DNA of 64,000 nt from Trebouxia sp. TZW2008. Its lineage: Eukaryota; Chlorophyta; Trebouxiophyceae; Trebouxiales; Trebouxiaceae. The stretch is from NCBI GenBank assembly GCA_002118135.1, contig BDIU01000456.1, positions 1 to 64,000 of the forward strand, in the 5' to 3' direction. Each line of letters opens with the position of its first letter. Position 1 is the stretch's first letter. The notes under the pieces are model-generated. The model was not told the origin of the DNA. It searched no databases and saw nothing but the letters and a program-made list of their open reading frames with translations. Position numbers and translations under genes: made by a program. Positions 36,401 through 47,108 of this stretch are shown here, in pieces.

Positions 36401-39129
36401 CGTGACTACTGTTGTACCTGATGCAACTGGTGAGTCAATTGCAGTCAGCGTGGAGATCTCATACAGAATGCACATCAATGTAGCGCGTTGATGAAGCAGA
36501 AGTGGTAGGATCACAACCACAAGCTGCTGAGTCAGCACAAATGATCAGCTGAAGAAGCACGCTACTTGCTCAAGCCTGCTCTATATCGTTAGCAAACAAG
36601 ACACGCCTGGTCACAAGTTTGCCGACTATTGCAACACCCGCAAGTGCAGACATTGTGCTCGAGGATTTACTTGAATTCCTCAACAGTCTGCTCTCTGTCC
36701 TTGGCAAACAAGACACGCTTTGCCAGGAAGTTGCCAACTGCTGCAACGCCCAACAGCTCCAATACTACCTCCACTTCATTGAACAGCAACACGCCAGCAG
36801 CTCCTATCACCCCCACAGCTAGACCAGCCTTTGTCAAGGTTGGCTTAGACTGCAACACAGCCACACATCTAGGCTGATTCCATCGAAGCAACTTGCAAGC
36901 ATTTCCTACTGCCCTGACAGTCAGTCCAGCTTTTGTCGTGAGTGGTTCAGGCTGCATGTTGTCAAGATATCCAGGCTGGTTGCAAACTGTGGACAAAGGG
37001 CTGCAAAACAGACTGGCCTCACGAGACAGGACCTGAGTTACACACACCTAGCACATGAATTGCCTGTTGAGAGCATCACTCTTGACAATTACACGACTGT
37101 GCTGACGTGTGAGCAAAACTCAACATGCACAAAACAAACCAATGCACTACATGTAGTATACGTTTTGTGCTGATGACTGCATGAAAGCAGTGTTATGTCA
37201 GCCCTCTATGGCTGAACTGTCTTTTTTGTTTTGTTTTGGATGTTGTCTGTTGACCCCCTGTTGGGTCCCAAGGACAGAAAATGTAATTGATTGATTGAGG
37301 TGCTACATCAGCTTTGAGGCAAAGCACACATGAGCTTGCCGCGCAGTGCAAATAGCTCATGCAAGTGAAGCTGAAAGAGCAGCCTGCTGTGTACCTTGAG
37401 GTCATCTGCTAGCTTGTCGATGTTTACTCCCTTGAGGCCGGGTAGACTGGGCAAGTTGAGATTGAGGTTCAAGCCTCTGAAAGGCTCTCGCCATGGTAGC
37501 TGGCTTGCCTGCAGGTAGACATGCGCTGTCACAAAAGTGCTTCACATGCAGTGATGACAGGCCCTCTCTAGGCTATCAACTGCTTTTGAAGCAAGTGTGA
37601 ATACGCAACACTTGGCTGCTATGCATGTCCATGCTCTTCTGTTTGCAAGCTGCGTCAAATTGAAAAGTCCCCCATTGGGTGTGGAGTCGACGCTTTCCTG
37701 CAGTTGGACACCTGCAACGGTTGGCTGTTGGGCTGACTGTACTTTGCTGTATGCAGATTACACCAAAGCGCACAAGGCTCCTTCCGGCTTGTGAACATTG
37801 TAACAAAAATGCACCAAGATTGTTTGATTCAAGGTCTGAAGCGTTTTTAGAGTCTACACGCCCACCGGCCATGACTATTTTCAGACAGTAGCTATGTGCA
37901 GCGCCACCAAAGTGCAGCTGTGACAAGGTGCAACAGCAAGAATGCTGCCAGACTGGCTGAATATCACCTTCCAGCCTCGTGGGCCTTCTGCGCCATCAGC
38001 AATGTAGTACACCTGCTTGACCCCTTCACGCACTGCCCCTGCAACAGCCTTGGCATCTTGACCAAACCTGTGCACAAGCATCGATACATTTGAGTCTTGT
38101 TGCAGCAATGTGGCAAACGTGACGGAAGATGATGCACAGGGTTCAGCCGATGTGCGACTTGATCACTGGAGTTGCAAGATGATAGCAAGCTCTAGTGCCA
38201 AGGGTGGGGACTCACGAGTCAAAGAAGACGATCTCACTGTCTTCTGATAGACCTGGCAGCTTCAGAAGCTTGTCAGGGAAGCCTTCGACCAGATCTCCTG
38301 CTAGGCCCTGCACGTGATGACAATCTTCCACACTGTGCTGGGCACTGCTTGTTTGCAAAGTTGTGCAACAAGCAAACAGTGCATGACCACGAAGCATGCT
38401 GAGCATGTTCCTAGCTAGTGCAAAGTCTGAAAGGGACTGTTGATGCTGCAACATCCTCACCGTGGTATATGGTAAGCTGATGACCTTGTTCTTGACGCTT
38501 CTGAGATCAGGCGAGCCAGTTTCACTGGCTTCCTTCTTGCTTCTGATGTCTACGAAGAGAGTCCTTGGATTACCTGACAGGATGTCAAAAGCTTTTGCAG
38601 CAGTGACTTTCTTTGCTGTGACCCCTGTGCCAATGAGCCTAGCCAAGAGCAGTCCAGTTGCAAGGACTGCAACCCCTGCTGCAATCACGCCAGGATTCTG
38701 GCTGAAGTAGTCTTCAAATGCACTGCTGGACGGCAGGTTGCTTGATAGCTTTGACGCTGCGCCGCTGGGATATTGCAGATCAGGAGGTAGCGTAAATTGC
38801 TGCTGTGCTTGTTCTGCAATTTGCTTGCCCTGATCAACAGCTTGTTTTGCTTGCTCAGTGACTTCTTCAGCGAATGCTGCTGATTGCTTCAGCAGAGCCG
38901 GAAGCAAAGAGAACCCAACAATGGTGCCAAACCGCTCCGTGGCTTGCGCACGACACGCGCAAGGCTTCCTGTGACTTGATGGAAGTCTGCTTGTGCTGTA
39001 GGTTCGGAATGGTCGCGCTCGAGGAGCTGCAACAGAGCAATGCACATGATGTTCAGCAGTAATTGCGTTCATGTTCATGCTTGCGATCGCAGGCGTTGTG
39101 ATGCATGCAGCATGAGCTTTGACCTGCAT
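33461..39129 (-). CDS. Thylakoid rhodanese-like membrane protein with LEA-like insert
   Basis: Eleven exons: 38461-39129, 38216-38307, 37968-38067, 37395-37508, 36671-36849, 36206-36317, 35310-35795, 35220-35243, 34725-34835, 34129-34212 and 33461-33595; 701 residues. A transit peptide of about 60 residues leads, then a helix at 146-167 (VIAAGVAVLATGLLLARLIG) and a rhodanese-like domain at about 175-310 (LFVDIRSKKEASETGSPDLR, DSEIVFFDSFGQDAKAVAG). The loop that holds the catalytic Cys in active rhodaneses reads DSFGQD, so it is probably inactive. A second membrane stretch follows near 334-370, with LFAKDREQTVEEFK. This order matches plant chloroplast rhodanese-like proteins of the At3g59780/TROL-like group (from memory, not checked). 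Residues 423-584 are a Lys/Ala/Asp/Gln LEA-like repeat block. The C-terminus is EARSWIEAWRKKQP. Exon 8 (24 nt) may be a microexon or an echo. Exon 11 starts at a NAGNAG site. Confidence 0.82.
33681..33760 (+). repeat. Dispersed short repeat, copy 1
   Basis: gtggcacaagtcctatctcg and ccaggcaggcttgtcttg mark a 60-80 bp element also found near 54766, 56206 and, inverted, 61539. This copy has an internal duplication of ctcgccaggcagg. Confidence 0.75.
35430..35700 (-). repeat. Coding tandem repeat of 40 residues (LEA-like)
   Basis: Two near-identical 120-nt units encode KSKD.(S/G)KDLKSE followed by ADKAVDKTADKAQSQAQS. A third, partial unit stands on each side (KTSSKAQSQAQSLAN; SSKGKQAGREV). The pattern of charged and Ala residues suits an amphipathic helix of group 3 LEA type. 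Confidence 0.85.
36565..36945. repeat. Echoes on both sides of rhodanese-like exon 5
   Basis: 36570-36650 (gcaaacaagacacgcc, gccgactattgcaacaccc) repeats the exon's 3' half at about 36695-36760. 36900-36945 (ccagcttttgtcgtgagtgg) repeats the 5' edge at 36820-36850. The outer copies are diverged and not in the coding model. Confidence 0.78.
37193..37300 (+). mobile_element. Probable retroposon 3' tail
   Basis: gttgaccccctgttgggtcc then caaggacagaaaatgtaatt ends in tgattgattga. A short conserved end followed by a tetranucleotide run is typical of LINE or SINE 3' ends. It lies in an intron of the rhodanese-like gene, opposite to its sense. No coding part is attached. Confidence 0.45.
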
Positions 39130-39452
39130 GCATCAAGGAAACTATAGGCTCAGCTCGTTCGTTTCTCTCTTCCTGCTTTTCAAAAGTCTCTGCGCCTTTT
39201 TTTGCTTATCGTGTTTTGTTTTTGTTGTCGCTCATGACTTACAATGAAACAATCACACAACTCAGTTGATTGAATTAGAGTTTGCCACTTGTGGCACATG
39301 CGATTAGACTTTGTTGTCTAGCTGAAGCATGTAAAATCCTGCCTCTGGAGGGTCTCTGGATGTACGGTGTGACGGTGGCTATAGACCGTAACTACCTTCG
39401 TCTACCGTAACAAATCCGGTTTTAAAAATTTGGCTGTGGTTATGCGGCGGCC
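39130..39452. promoter_or_regulatory. Upstream region of the rhodanese-like gene
   Basis: 323 bp before the start codon. It includes a T-rich stretch (39176-39230) and an A/T-rich block near 39420. No specific element was recognised. Confidence 0.4.
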
Positions 39453-39644
39453 ATGGAAGACGAACGGGTGGTTTCTAGTAGTCCGCTCCTCTTCTTTCAG
39501 ATCTTGCTGCTGGTCAAAGCAACTGGTCAGTGCACCACCCTGTCAGAACTGTCTTACAAGCTTGTCACGGAGATGGCACCTAGGCGGCTGACGCATATTC
39601 AGGGCAGGGCTGTTGGTGCGTGTCAACATCCGCTGCTATACTAG
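39453..39644 (+). CDS. Hypothetical small ORF, doubtful
   Basis: ATG at 39453 in good context (gcggccatgg) opens 63 codons: acidic start, then a hydrophobic run (LLFFQILLLVKA) and SELSYKLVTEM. It could be a first exon, since a GTGCGT donor lies near 39618, but no continuing exon was found. It is divergent from the rhodanese-like gene. No family was recognised. Confidence 0.25.
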   Translation: MEDERVVSSSPLLFFQILLLVKATGQCTTLSELSYKLVTEMAPRRLTHIQGRAVGACQHPLLY

Positions 39645-40095
39645 TCGAGACATACAGCTAAAGTCAATAGGCTGTGATACTGTAGTCATGCAATTGTGTG
39701 ACGAAGCATTAGGTTCCAGTCAAACTCGTATGAATTGGACAGTAGCAATTAGGGTGGCAGCCTAATTGAGCTGTCAGTCAGTGGTCCATTTGAAAATCAG
39801 TCACTGATTGAGGTTTGACTACCCATAGGCTTGCTAATACAAAGCAGTGGTTCATTGATTGATTAACCAGGTTGGCTCCTTTTGGTGTTGACTGGCGATG
39901 AAGGGATGACTGTTGCAGCGCTTTAAGTAAGCACCAAATCTCTGTCAAGGAACATACTTGGGCAACACTTCTGCAACACTCTTCAGGACAGGAGACTGTC
40001 AGCCGTGTAAATATTCACTCGATTCACAGTTCGTAGCCTGCTCTGCATGCTGCATACGCATTTGCATGACAGACGCTAGTATGCGTCACAATTGC
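39645..40095. other. Intergenic, 3' side of the Crinkler-type gene
   Basis: 451 bp with no convincing frame or repeat. It probably contains the 3' UTR of the gene ending at 40096. Confidence 0.4.
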
Positions 40096-42983
40096 TCAAA
40101 TCAAAGCAGTTTTGCCATGGGAGAAACAGTGCAAAGCGCATGGGGCTTGCACGAAGGCGCGGCGCTGTGACCTTGTGCTGGGCTGCCTATATTGCTGTTG
40201 GCGGCAACGTCTCAGTGTCTCTTTGAGCTGCTGAGTGTCATGGCTTTTGAGAATCAGCTGGCCATCTGGACTTTTGACAGTACGCACGGCCTTGCCGTTG
40301 ACAAAAGGTGGGTAAGTGACCTGCCCTTCTAGGCCGCCCCATGCCAAATCTAAGAACATCATTTGAGGCCTCTCTGAAGAAGACCTCACCCCAAGATCTG
40401 ACGCGGGCTCCCTGAAATCGAACACACCATAAGCTGCTTGCATCTGAAGTACTGCATACAAAGAGCAGAATACAAGCTTTGCCCACATATGCCAGCTGGT
40501 CAACAACTGGGACCAAATACACTTAGCTTAGCATGGGAGCGCCATGAGGATCATGGGAGACCTGCATACAGTATGTGCCCAATGTGAAGCCTGTACTCAT
40601 TGCATACCTGACAAGAAGATTGCTGGGGTTCAAGTCGCCATGCACTGCTTTGCCATCCAAGCAAGTTTGCAATGACTCAAGCGCCTCCATGGCCACCTCA
40701 TGTAAAGCATCCCAGTCGCCACTGAAGCGCTCAAGACGCATCCAGCCATCTGTTGGACCAAGATACTCCATCTTGATCACTTGCACCTGGCCTGGAAACT
40801 CTTCCACAGGCGCTACCAACTTTGGCGCCAAACCTAGGTCACTTAGTTCTTCATGCAATTTGCATGGGTATGGCGTTGTTACCACTTTTGCCACCAAGCT
40901 CTTCCCTTCTTCAAGGGTCACATGGTACACATGCTTAGGCTTTGCGAGCTGTTTGACGTCATTGCTGCAGAGCAGGGACACATGCAGGTTGAGGTATGTA
41001 TTCCATGAAATTCAAAGGCATGGGTAGTACGAATCGCTTGCATGATGCGACATTGCATACCCTGATACTGCGCAGTAGGCAACAGAGATTCAGTGTGAAA
41101 AGACACAACAATGGCTGTAGCCATGCAGTATGGGTGTAAAAGTTGGTCAGCAAGTATTCAAGCAATGCCTAGGGGGGATCCAAGTGCAAGAGAAACTTGC
41201 CACACTGTCTCGCAATAGGCAGCAGCACACATGCATGTGCCATCTTGCTGGTTGTATCTGCAATGCAGTGCAGTGCAGCTACAGTGCAGTGTTGCAGCCT
41301 CATCATGGCCAGTCTGACAAAAAAGCACTAACCTGTCATTTCTCAGCATGTAGGGAATGCCATCAGCCAGCTGCTTGTTGCGAGCTGCCAGTGATGTGAA
41401 AGGCTGATGAGCTGCTGCAAGCTCCACACACACAGAATTGACCAAAACGCCCAATGCTTGAATGGTTCGAACCAAGCAGACCATATAATCTGGTTGGCCA
41501 TCGCGTAGATCGGCAAAGTGCAGCCACTCTGTCAATGGCTCACAACAGATCTTGTCAGTATGGAAAAGAGCATGGATCCTGCATGGCAAGCCAGCTTGAG
41601 CGCTTTTTGTTCTGCATGCTATGAGCAGAATGGAAATAGCCAAAGGAGGAAGCCTGAGCCAGTCACAATCGGGTGCTATTAGAACAGCGCCTGAAGTGAT
41701 GACTGCAGCAGGCCTTGCCAGCTGACAAGGCATACTTGGTAAGGGAATGCTAGGCAGCTGTAAAGACAAGCAACATCAGGTTAGTGGTGTCTGACAGCAT
41801 GTGCTTCGTATACCTGATACCATGGCCGAAAACCTCAACGCCAACAGCTGGGAGCAGCGTCTTTGTGACAAATGAAGTGTCCCAATTGTCTTCTAGCACT
41901 CTGGCGTAGTATGCAGCCAGCTGCATGACAGGATTGCTGCCGCCTCCATAGCCCCAATCTTCCTTCCCTTCCAGAATGAAGACATGGATTCTGCTAGACC
42001 TGCCAGCCAGCTGCAACCTCCCACTACCATCTGCCTCAGCCTGGGATTCCTGTCATTAACCTAGGTACTGTTAGGCATGCAGCATGCACAGCAAGCATAA
42101 TGTTGCACTCTAGCTGTTGCACAACATATTATTTGCAGCTTGCTGCTTGTGCACATGCACTGCATCTCACGCATGTTAAGCTTGTTGTGGCACCAATTCT
42201 TTGCCAGCACAAGACATGCTGCAAGCAAAGCTCAATGACCTTAATCACAGGTCAGAGTCTGAATGATGATGCAACATCTGCATAACTCACCCCAGATGTT
42301 AGGGATGGCTCAAGAGTCATGAAGCGAACATTTGGTGTCATGACTTGCTGAAAGAAGTACAGCAGCTCCTCGCGCACTAGGCTGAGCATNNNNNNNNNNN
42401 NNNNNNNNNNNNNNNNNNNNNNNNNNNNNNNNNNNNNNNNNNNNNNNNNNNNNNNNNNNNNNNNNNNNNNNNNNNNNNNNNNNNNNNNNNNNNNNNNNNN
42501 NNNNNNNNNNNNCCCTTCCGCATGCACAGAACAACTGAGTACATAGTCAACAGCACCCTGTGCCAATCTGTCTGACAAGTGACTTGTTCCAGGCAGTAAC
42601 ACTGCTCACGCATGCACTAACACCTTCCGGGAGCATAAGCTGCAATACAAGTTCATGCGTATGTCAGTCCTATCGGAGTATAGCTACTACAGTGTTTGTA
42701 CATGCAGATTCTTTGCAGTGACATTGAGTTGATGCAGGAGTTAGCAGAAGGCACATCATGACATGAGGAATGACGATGCAACCATGGTCTACTGGGCCAC
42801 ACCTTGGCATGCTGTGGCCTGTAGATGTTCAACAAGGGCCCATGCCTATCAAATTGCACTTCATCGGCCAGATTGCCTTGTGGAGTCTGAAGGCTGACCA
42901 CATTGTGCCAAATTTGCTGGGAGGGGGTACGGCTTGCAGCTTCTGTCTGTAGGGTCTTGCCCAAAAGTTCAGCACTTCTTGAC
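40096..42983 (-). CDS. Crinkler-type REase-like and protein-kinase fusion, 5' incomplete
   Basis: Exons with matching phases: 42803-42983, 42291-42557 (includes a gap of 123 N), about 41813-42050, 41333-41578, 40608-40964 and 40096-40411. Two domains are seen. The first looks like a PD-(D/E)XK nuclease fold: GAVDYVLS supplies a possible Asp and IHVFILEGKEDW the E-x-K pair, followed by GGSNPVMQLAAYYARVLEDN. The second is a divergent kinase: VAKVV (Lys), MEYLG, AVHGDLNPSNLLVR (catalytic loop) and MFLDLAWGG in place of DFG, then VTYPPFVNG. This nuclease-plus-kinase order is known from Crinkler-type (CR) effector-like proteins of many eukaryotes. Function here is unknown; a role in defence or conflict is inference. 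The gap hides 41 codons between the proposed Asp and E-x-K; its length keeps the frame. The 5' end is unresolved. Confidence 0.6.
42390..42512. other. Assembly gap, 123 N
   Basis: Undetermined bases inside an exon of the Crinkler-type gene. The length is a multiple of three and both sides are in the same frame, so the stated size may be real. Confidence 0.99.
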
Positions 42984-44642
42984 CTGAAACTGCACAAAAT
43001 ACCTCTGTACATACCCTCCTTGCTGAGGTCATGAGCTGTATACAAAATTCAAGTAGAGTGGGAATGCTTTGTTGCAGGCACTCTGTAGGTAAAATGCAGC
43101 ACACATTGGGCATCAAGTATCTGGGCCCACTGCATGAACCACCAAAACATGTAAGCCCATGAGGGTGAGGGAGGCCTTTAGATTGCAATGCACAATTGAT
43201 GCAAGAGCAAGCACTGGTGTACAGAAATGCACACAGACAGTTGCCTGCATCCTTAATAACTCGATTGCATTGATGATAATACTTATTGCAACAACCAAGG
43301 ATCGCGTAACGCCATATGCCATGCAAGATCACCCTGCTGCACTGGCTTCAATGGTGCACAACAGAGTGCTGAGTATGCACAAAGACTCAACAGTCAACTC
43401 TTGTGCATGGCTGCATTGTGCCACTTCGTGTATTTGCAAAGCAATTGTGCAGCTTTGCTCAAATGCTGATGGACATGCACTGTGTGCACAGAAAAGTCAG
43501 CAGCAAACTTTGATGATACAGTAAAGCTAAACCCTGACCTGATGGAGCGTCAGGTTGAAGGGTGCGCAACGTTTTCAGGACTCCAAAGATTGACCATCAA
43601 CTACGTGGCATAGAAGTACAGACAGAGCAACAGATTGACAGATGCAACACAAGTGCCTTCGGAGCTTCCCCCATGTTTTAGCAAAAGCAGGCTACCTTGC
43701 AGTGACGCCACTTCAGCTAGTATGGCATTGGCGTCTGCAATGCTCACACCAGTTGCTGTGCACATGCGCATAACAGAAAGCACAACTTGCCGAGCTAGTG
43801 GGTGTGGTAGTGGCTGAAAAGCCTCTTGCATACAATCTGCAAGAGAGGCCTTCAGCCCGAGAAGCGAAACATGTAAGCTGCTGCGGGAGGCCTGTCAATT
43901 ACAATGCACATTCATCTGTGCAATTCACAGGATGACTGCATCATGTCAAAGCAAAGTGAAATGCAAGGCATCATGAGATGTACAAGCTAGCCAAAGCAGT
44001 ATAGCAATACCTTACAGACATGACATAAGTACTCACCAGGCTGCTGTAGGATCCGCTTGACTGCTGTACGTTGAAGAGCATTGAATGTTGCTGGCAGACA
44101 TTTTAACACTACACCTTTTTGTATATGTTTATGACATTGGTCTGCAGGCTTGGTCTCCTGGTGTGTTGCGCAATCAAACAGCTGATGCAAAGTACGACTG
44201 GGGTTTGTTGGTAGTTCTGATAGCTGTTGAGATGGGCAAGCAGCAGCCTCTTACCGAGCTTACTGGCGCGTTAGCGCCTGCAAGGGTTCAGCTTCCCTTG
44301 ATTCTTGCCAGATGCAGAGACATTGTACACAGGGAGCTCAAGCAGCTAGTAGAACAGTGCATACACAAAATTGGCTGGTTGTGAGCATGCATGGCAATAC
44401 AGGCCACATAGCACCATCTTGCCTGTAGCATGATGCTGGCCAGCTAGCACAGCAGCAGGTTTTGGCTTAGCTGAATGATCAGCAATACTTTGAGTGTATG
44501 CATATAGTGTAGACATGTGGTGGAGACAGGCCGCATCAGCCCATCAGCTATAACAGAGATAGATGTAAGCGCTTGGAGCCACAACAGCTGTTTGCAGCGT
44601 ATCAAGGTATATACTCTCTAAGCTATTTCCCGTATCTGTGTT
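42984..44642. other. Possible 5' exons of the Crinkler-type gene and unassigned sequence
   Basis: Two minus-strand pieces join in phase: one ending at 44037 (FNALQRTAVKRILQQP) and one from 43836 to about 43695 (CMQEAFQPLPHPLARQVVLS, SIADANAILAEVASLQG). They look like protein and could be the N-terminus of the gene at 40096-42983, but I found no exon with the phase needed to link them. A plus-strand frame at 44085-44384 overlaps and is less convincing. Confidence 0.3.
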
Positions 44643-45844
44643 ATGGAACATGTTGAGCAAGTGCTCAATGGTGCGGCGCAGGTTTACTTGGCTGATCCTG
44701 AAATGCAGTACCAATCTGGACCCATAGAACGTCTACACAGCATGTTGGAGTTGGGCAGGTGTGACGATACGGCCCAATCTCTGACATAAGCATGACTCAA
44801 TGCTGTGACTAATCGTAGCCGACAAGCTAAGATCTGCCCTATCAACCACTGGTGTACACTCTACACCTCCGGATCCTGCTTGCGCGTCTAAGCTTTCTCT
44901 TGCACTCTCACTTGCATCCTCGCGCGCTGCACGTCCTAGTAGTATCCTTACAGCAGGTTAGGTGATTCTGGGTAGTCCAAGACTGATCAACAGACTCATC
45001 AAACTCAATACATCCTTTATTCCTTATGTGAATATCATGCCAGTGCAAATTAGATGCGCATTCACGTTGAACAAGTAGGTGATTTTGTTGTAAGCAAATC
45101 TAATCCGGCTTGTGTCAATACTGTTTATGCTTGGTGAGAGTGTGGTTGTGGCAAACCTTGTCAAGCTGTTTTTGCAATTGAGAAAATAAAGTGCAATCCT
45201 TGCCACCACGACATCGTAGGGCTACATTACGTTAGAAAATAATCAACAGGCAACCATAGAGCAGCTGCCTCATCAGGTCCAGTCTTCAAAGCGGCTTAGG
45301 CTTTGTCACAGGGTGACCAACTAAGCCATTTTAAAGCAGACGTAAGACAAACACCTGACCAACGGTGTGACTTCTTGATGCAACGCAAAGCTCAAGGTTG
45401 CATTTTGAGGACATGAGTGTCCAAGCTTGCACCGCCTCTCTCTGACAAGCCACATGGCATGCAGCATATTGTTCTCAAATCTGACCATAGTCTGACTATA
45501 GACCAGCTAGCAACTGTCACCAAACAGCGATTTTCGGTATTGTGCGACATATGCATCAGCTTAGGTGTGAGTGGTGTCACAGATACTCTCATGCCCAAGT
45601 GACCTCTGAGTCTCAAACAGCGGATTCGTGTGCTCAGTCAGACAGTGACATATGGCAAAGCACTATTGTCACAGTAAGCATAGTGCTTACTAATCTGCAT
45701 ACTGTGCATAAGGTCTCCTAGGTGGTCTATTTGAGTTAGCTGGTCGTTTGAACGCCAACTCTGTAATGCTAGTCACACTCACACGTCCCCTATGTAGCCA
45801 AGGTAGTGGGCAAGCAGCATCATTATGTGACTGAAACGCTCCCA
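44643..45844. other. Intergenic region with one doubtful plus-strand start
   Basis: ATG at 44643 opens 48 codons (MEHVEQVLNGAAQVYLADPE, GPIERLHSMLELG) up to a GTGTGA donor-like site, which could be a first exon, but no continuation was found. The rest is A/T-rich, with no gene, RNA or clear repeat seen. Confidence 0.3.
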
Positions 45845-46801
45845 ATATCTATGAAGTATTTGGATTGCGAAGCAAGTGCAGCACATTCAAAGACCAGATG
45901 CCTCTCATTCTCCAAAGCGCCACTGCCGAAAGATAAGCACCACATGTGAGCCTTGTCAATGCGCGTGTTGTTTGCGCACAGGGGCACAACCTGTGAGCCG
46001 CCGGTAGCCTAAGGACGCAGAGATTTGAGGAAGACGAAACATATGTTATAACCGCAACCCTCAAACAAATGAGGAAAATCGGCCCGCACCTCAGCCAATG
46101 CTCCACATTCAAAAACTCCAGTGCCTCTCATCGCCTAAGGCCCCAGAACCACACAGTGTGCACAGCCTACAGGCTCTAGCAATGCCACTGCAACGACCAG
46201 CAGCAATAGGAAGCTGGTGACAACCAAGCCTAAACTGTAGAAGGCGCTGCATGTTCCTGCCTGAAACAGGCGATTGACACTATCGCCTATGAGCACTAAA
46301 AGGCTGAAACCACTGAGCATATATGTAACAAACCACACCTGCACTGGGGGCCTGACGTGGGCGATACAAAGCAACAGTCGCAGGGCCTGCCAAATCAGCC
46401 TTCAAAGCATCAATGACAGCAGGCACGTCCAACACAGGCACTCTATCTGCGACGCGAGGCCTGCTGACACCAACTCTATGCAAGCAAGCAGCCGCAGAAC
46501 TTGAAAAATTGAAAGCACTGTCCTCAAAAGCATCGCTCAAGCTGTCCAAAAAGACAGTATGGAAAGCGCTGCCCACTGGCAAGCTCGCTATGCCATTCTA
46601 AAACCTGAAAGTTTGACGCCACCAAAACACTTGCAAAGGCAACAACCCCAACCGCGTGATGTTGCGCGGAGTGGAGAGGCTCAGACCACAAATAGCCCTG
46701 AGATAATCATCATGAAGCTTTTGCATGTCAAGACGAGCTTGCTGAGCTGAGCCCGCGCCAGGACTGTGCATACCCCAACTCGAGTTTTGGTAAAGCAACA
46801 T
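45845..46801 (-). mobile_element. Decayed LINE fragment (reverse transcriptase C-terminal region)
   Basis: In the minus sense the pieces run in order through several frameshifts and stops. First LHDDYLRAICGLSLSTP and LGLLPLQVFWWRQT, then PVGSAFHTVFLDSLSDAFED and VPVLDVPAVIDALKADL, then FRLGCHQLPIAAGR and CTLCGSGALGDERH..FECGALAEVR. The last part is the C-x2-C..H..C knuckle and ERHLVFEC-type signature found after the reverse transcriptase of algal LINEs. A second copy of the knuckle region (GSGALENERHLVFECAALA) lies at about 45870-45925, 190 bp further on. The left part of the element is missing (5' truncation near 46800) and no 3' tail was found. Confidence 0.75.
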
Positions 46802-47108
46802 TGGAACATTACTCGGCCTTCTAGCATCTTACGGTCGGACCTTACGAGGCGGAATCTACGGCGTAGCTTACAAGAACGGACGTGGCTGTCGCATGTCAGC
46901 AACCGGTAAGCAAAGCGAGCCGAGTGAAGTGGGCCTTCGGAATTTGTTTACGCTCAGCCAGCGTGCGTGAGAGCTCGTATCTGTATCTTGCTTGCGTTTG
47001 CTGCTGTTCCGCGCGTTCTCGCGGTCTTTTGACCTAGCCTGCGACAGGTTGTTACGCTGTTGCACAGAAGTGTGGCAAAAGCTTGCGTATCCTTGGCTTT
47101 CGGAGTAG

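Noticed and set aside
39780..39870. Second LINE-type tail (attgattgatt)
   Set aside because: Only the short ATTG run is shared with 37193-37300; the conserved block before it is absent.
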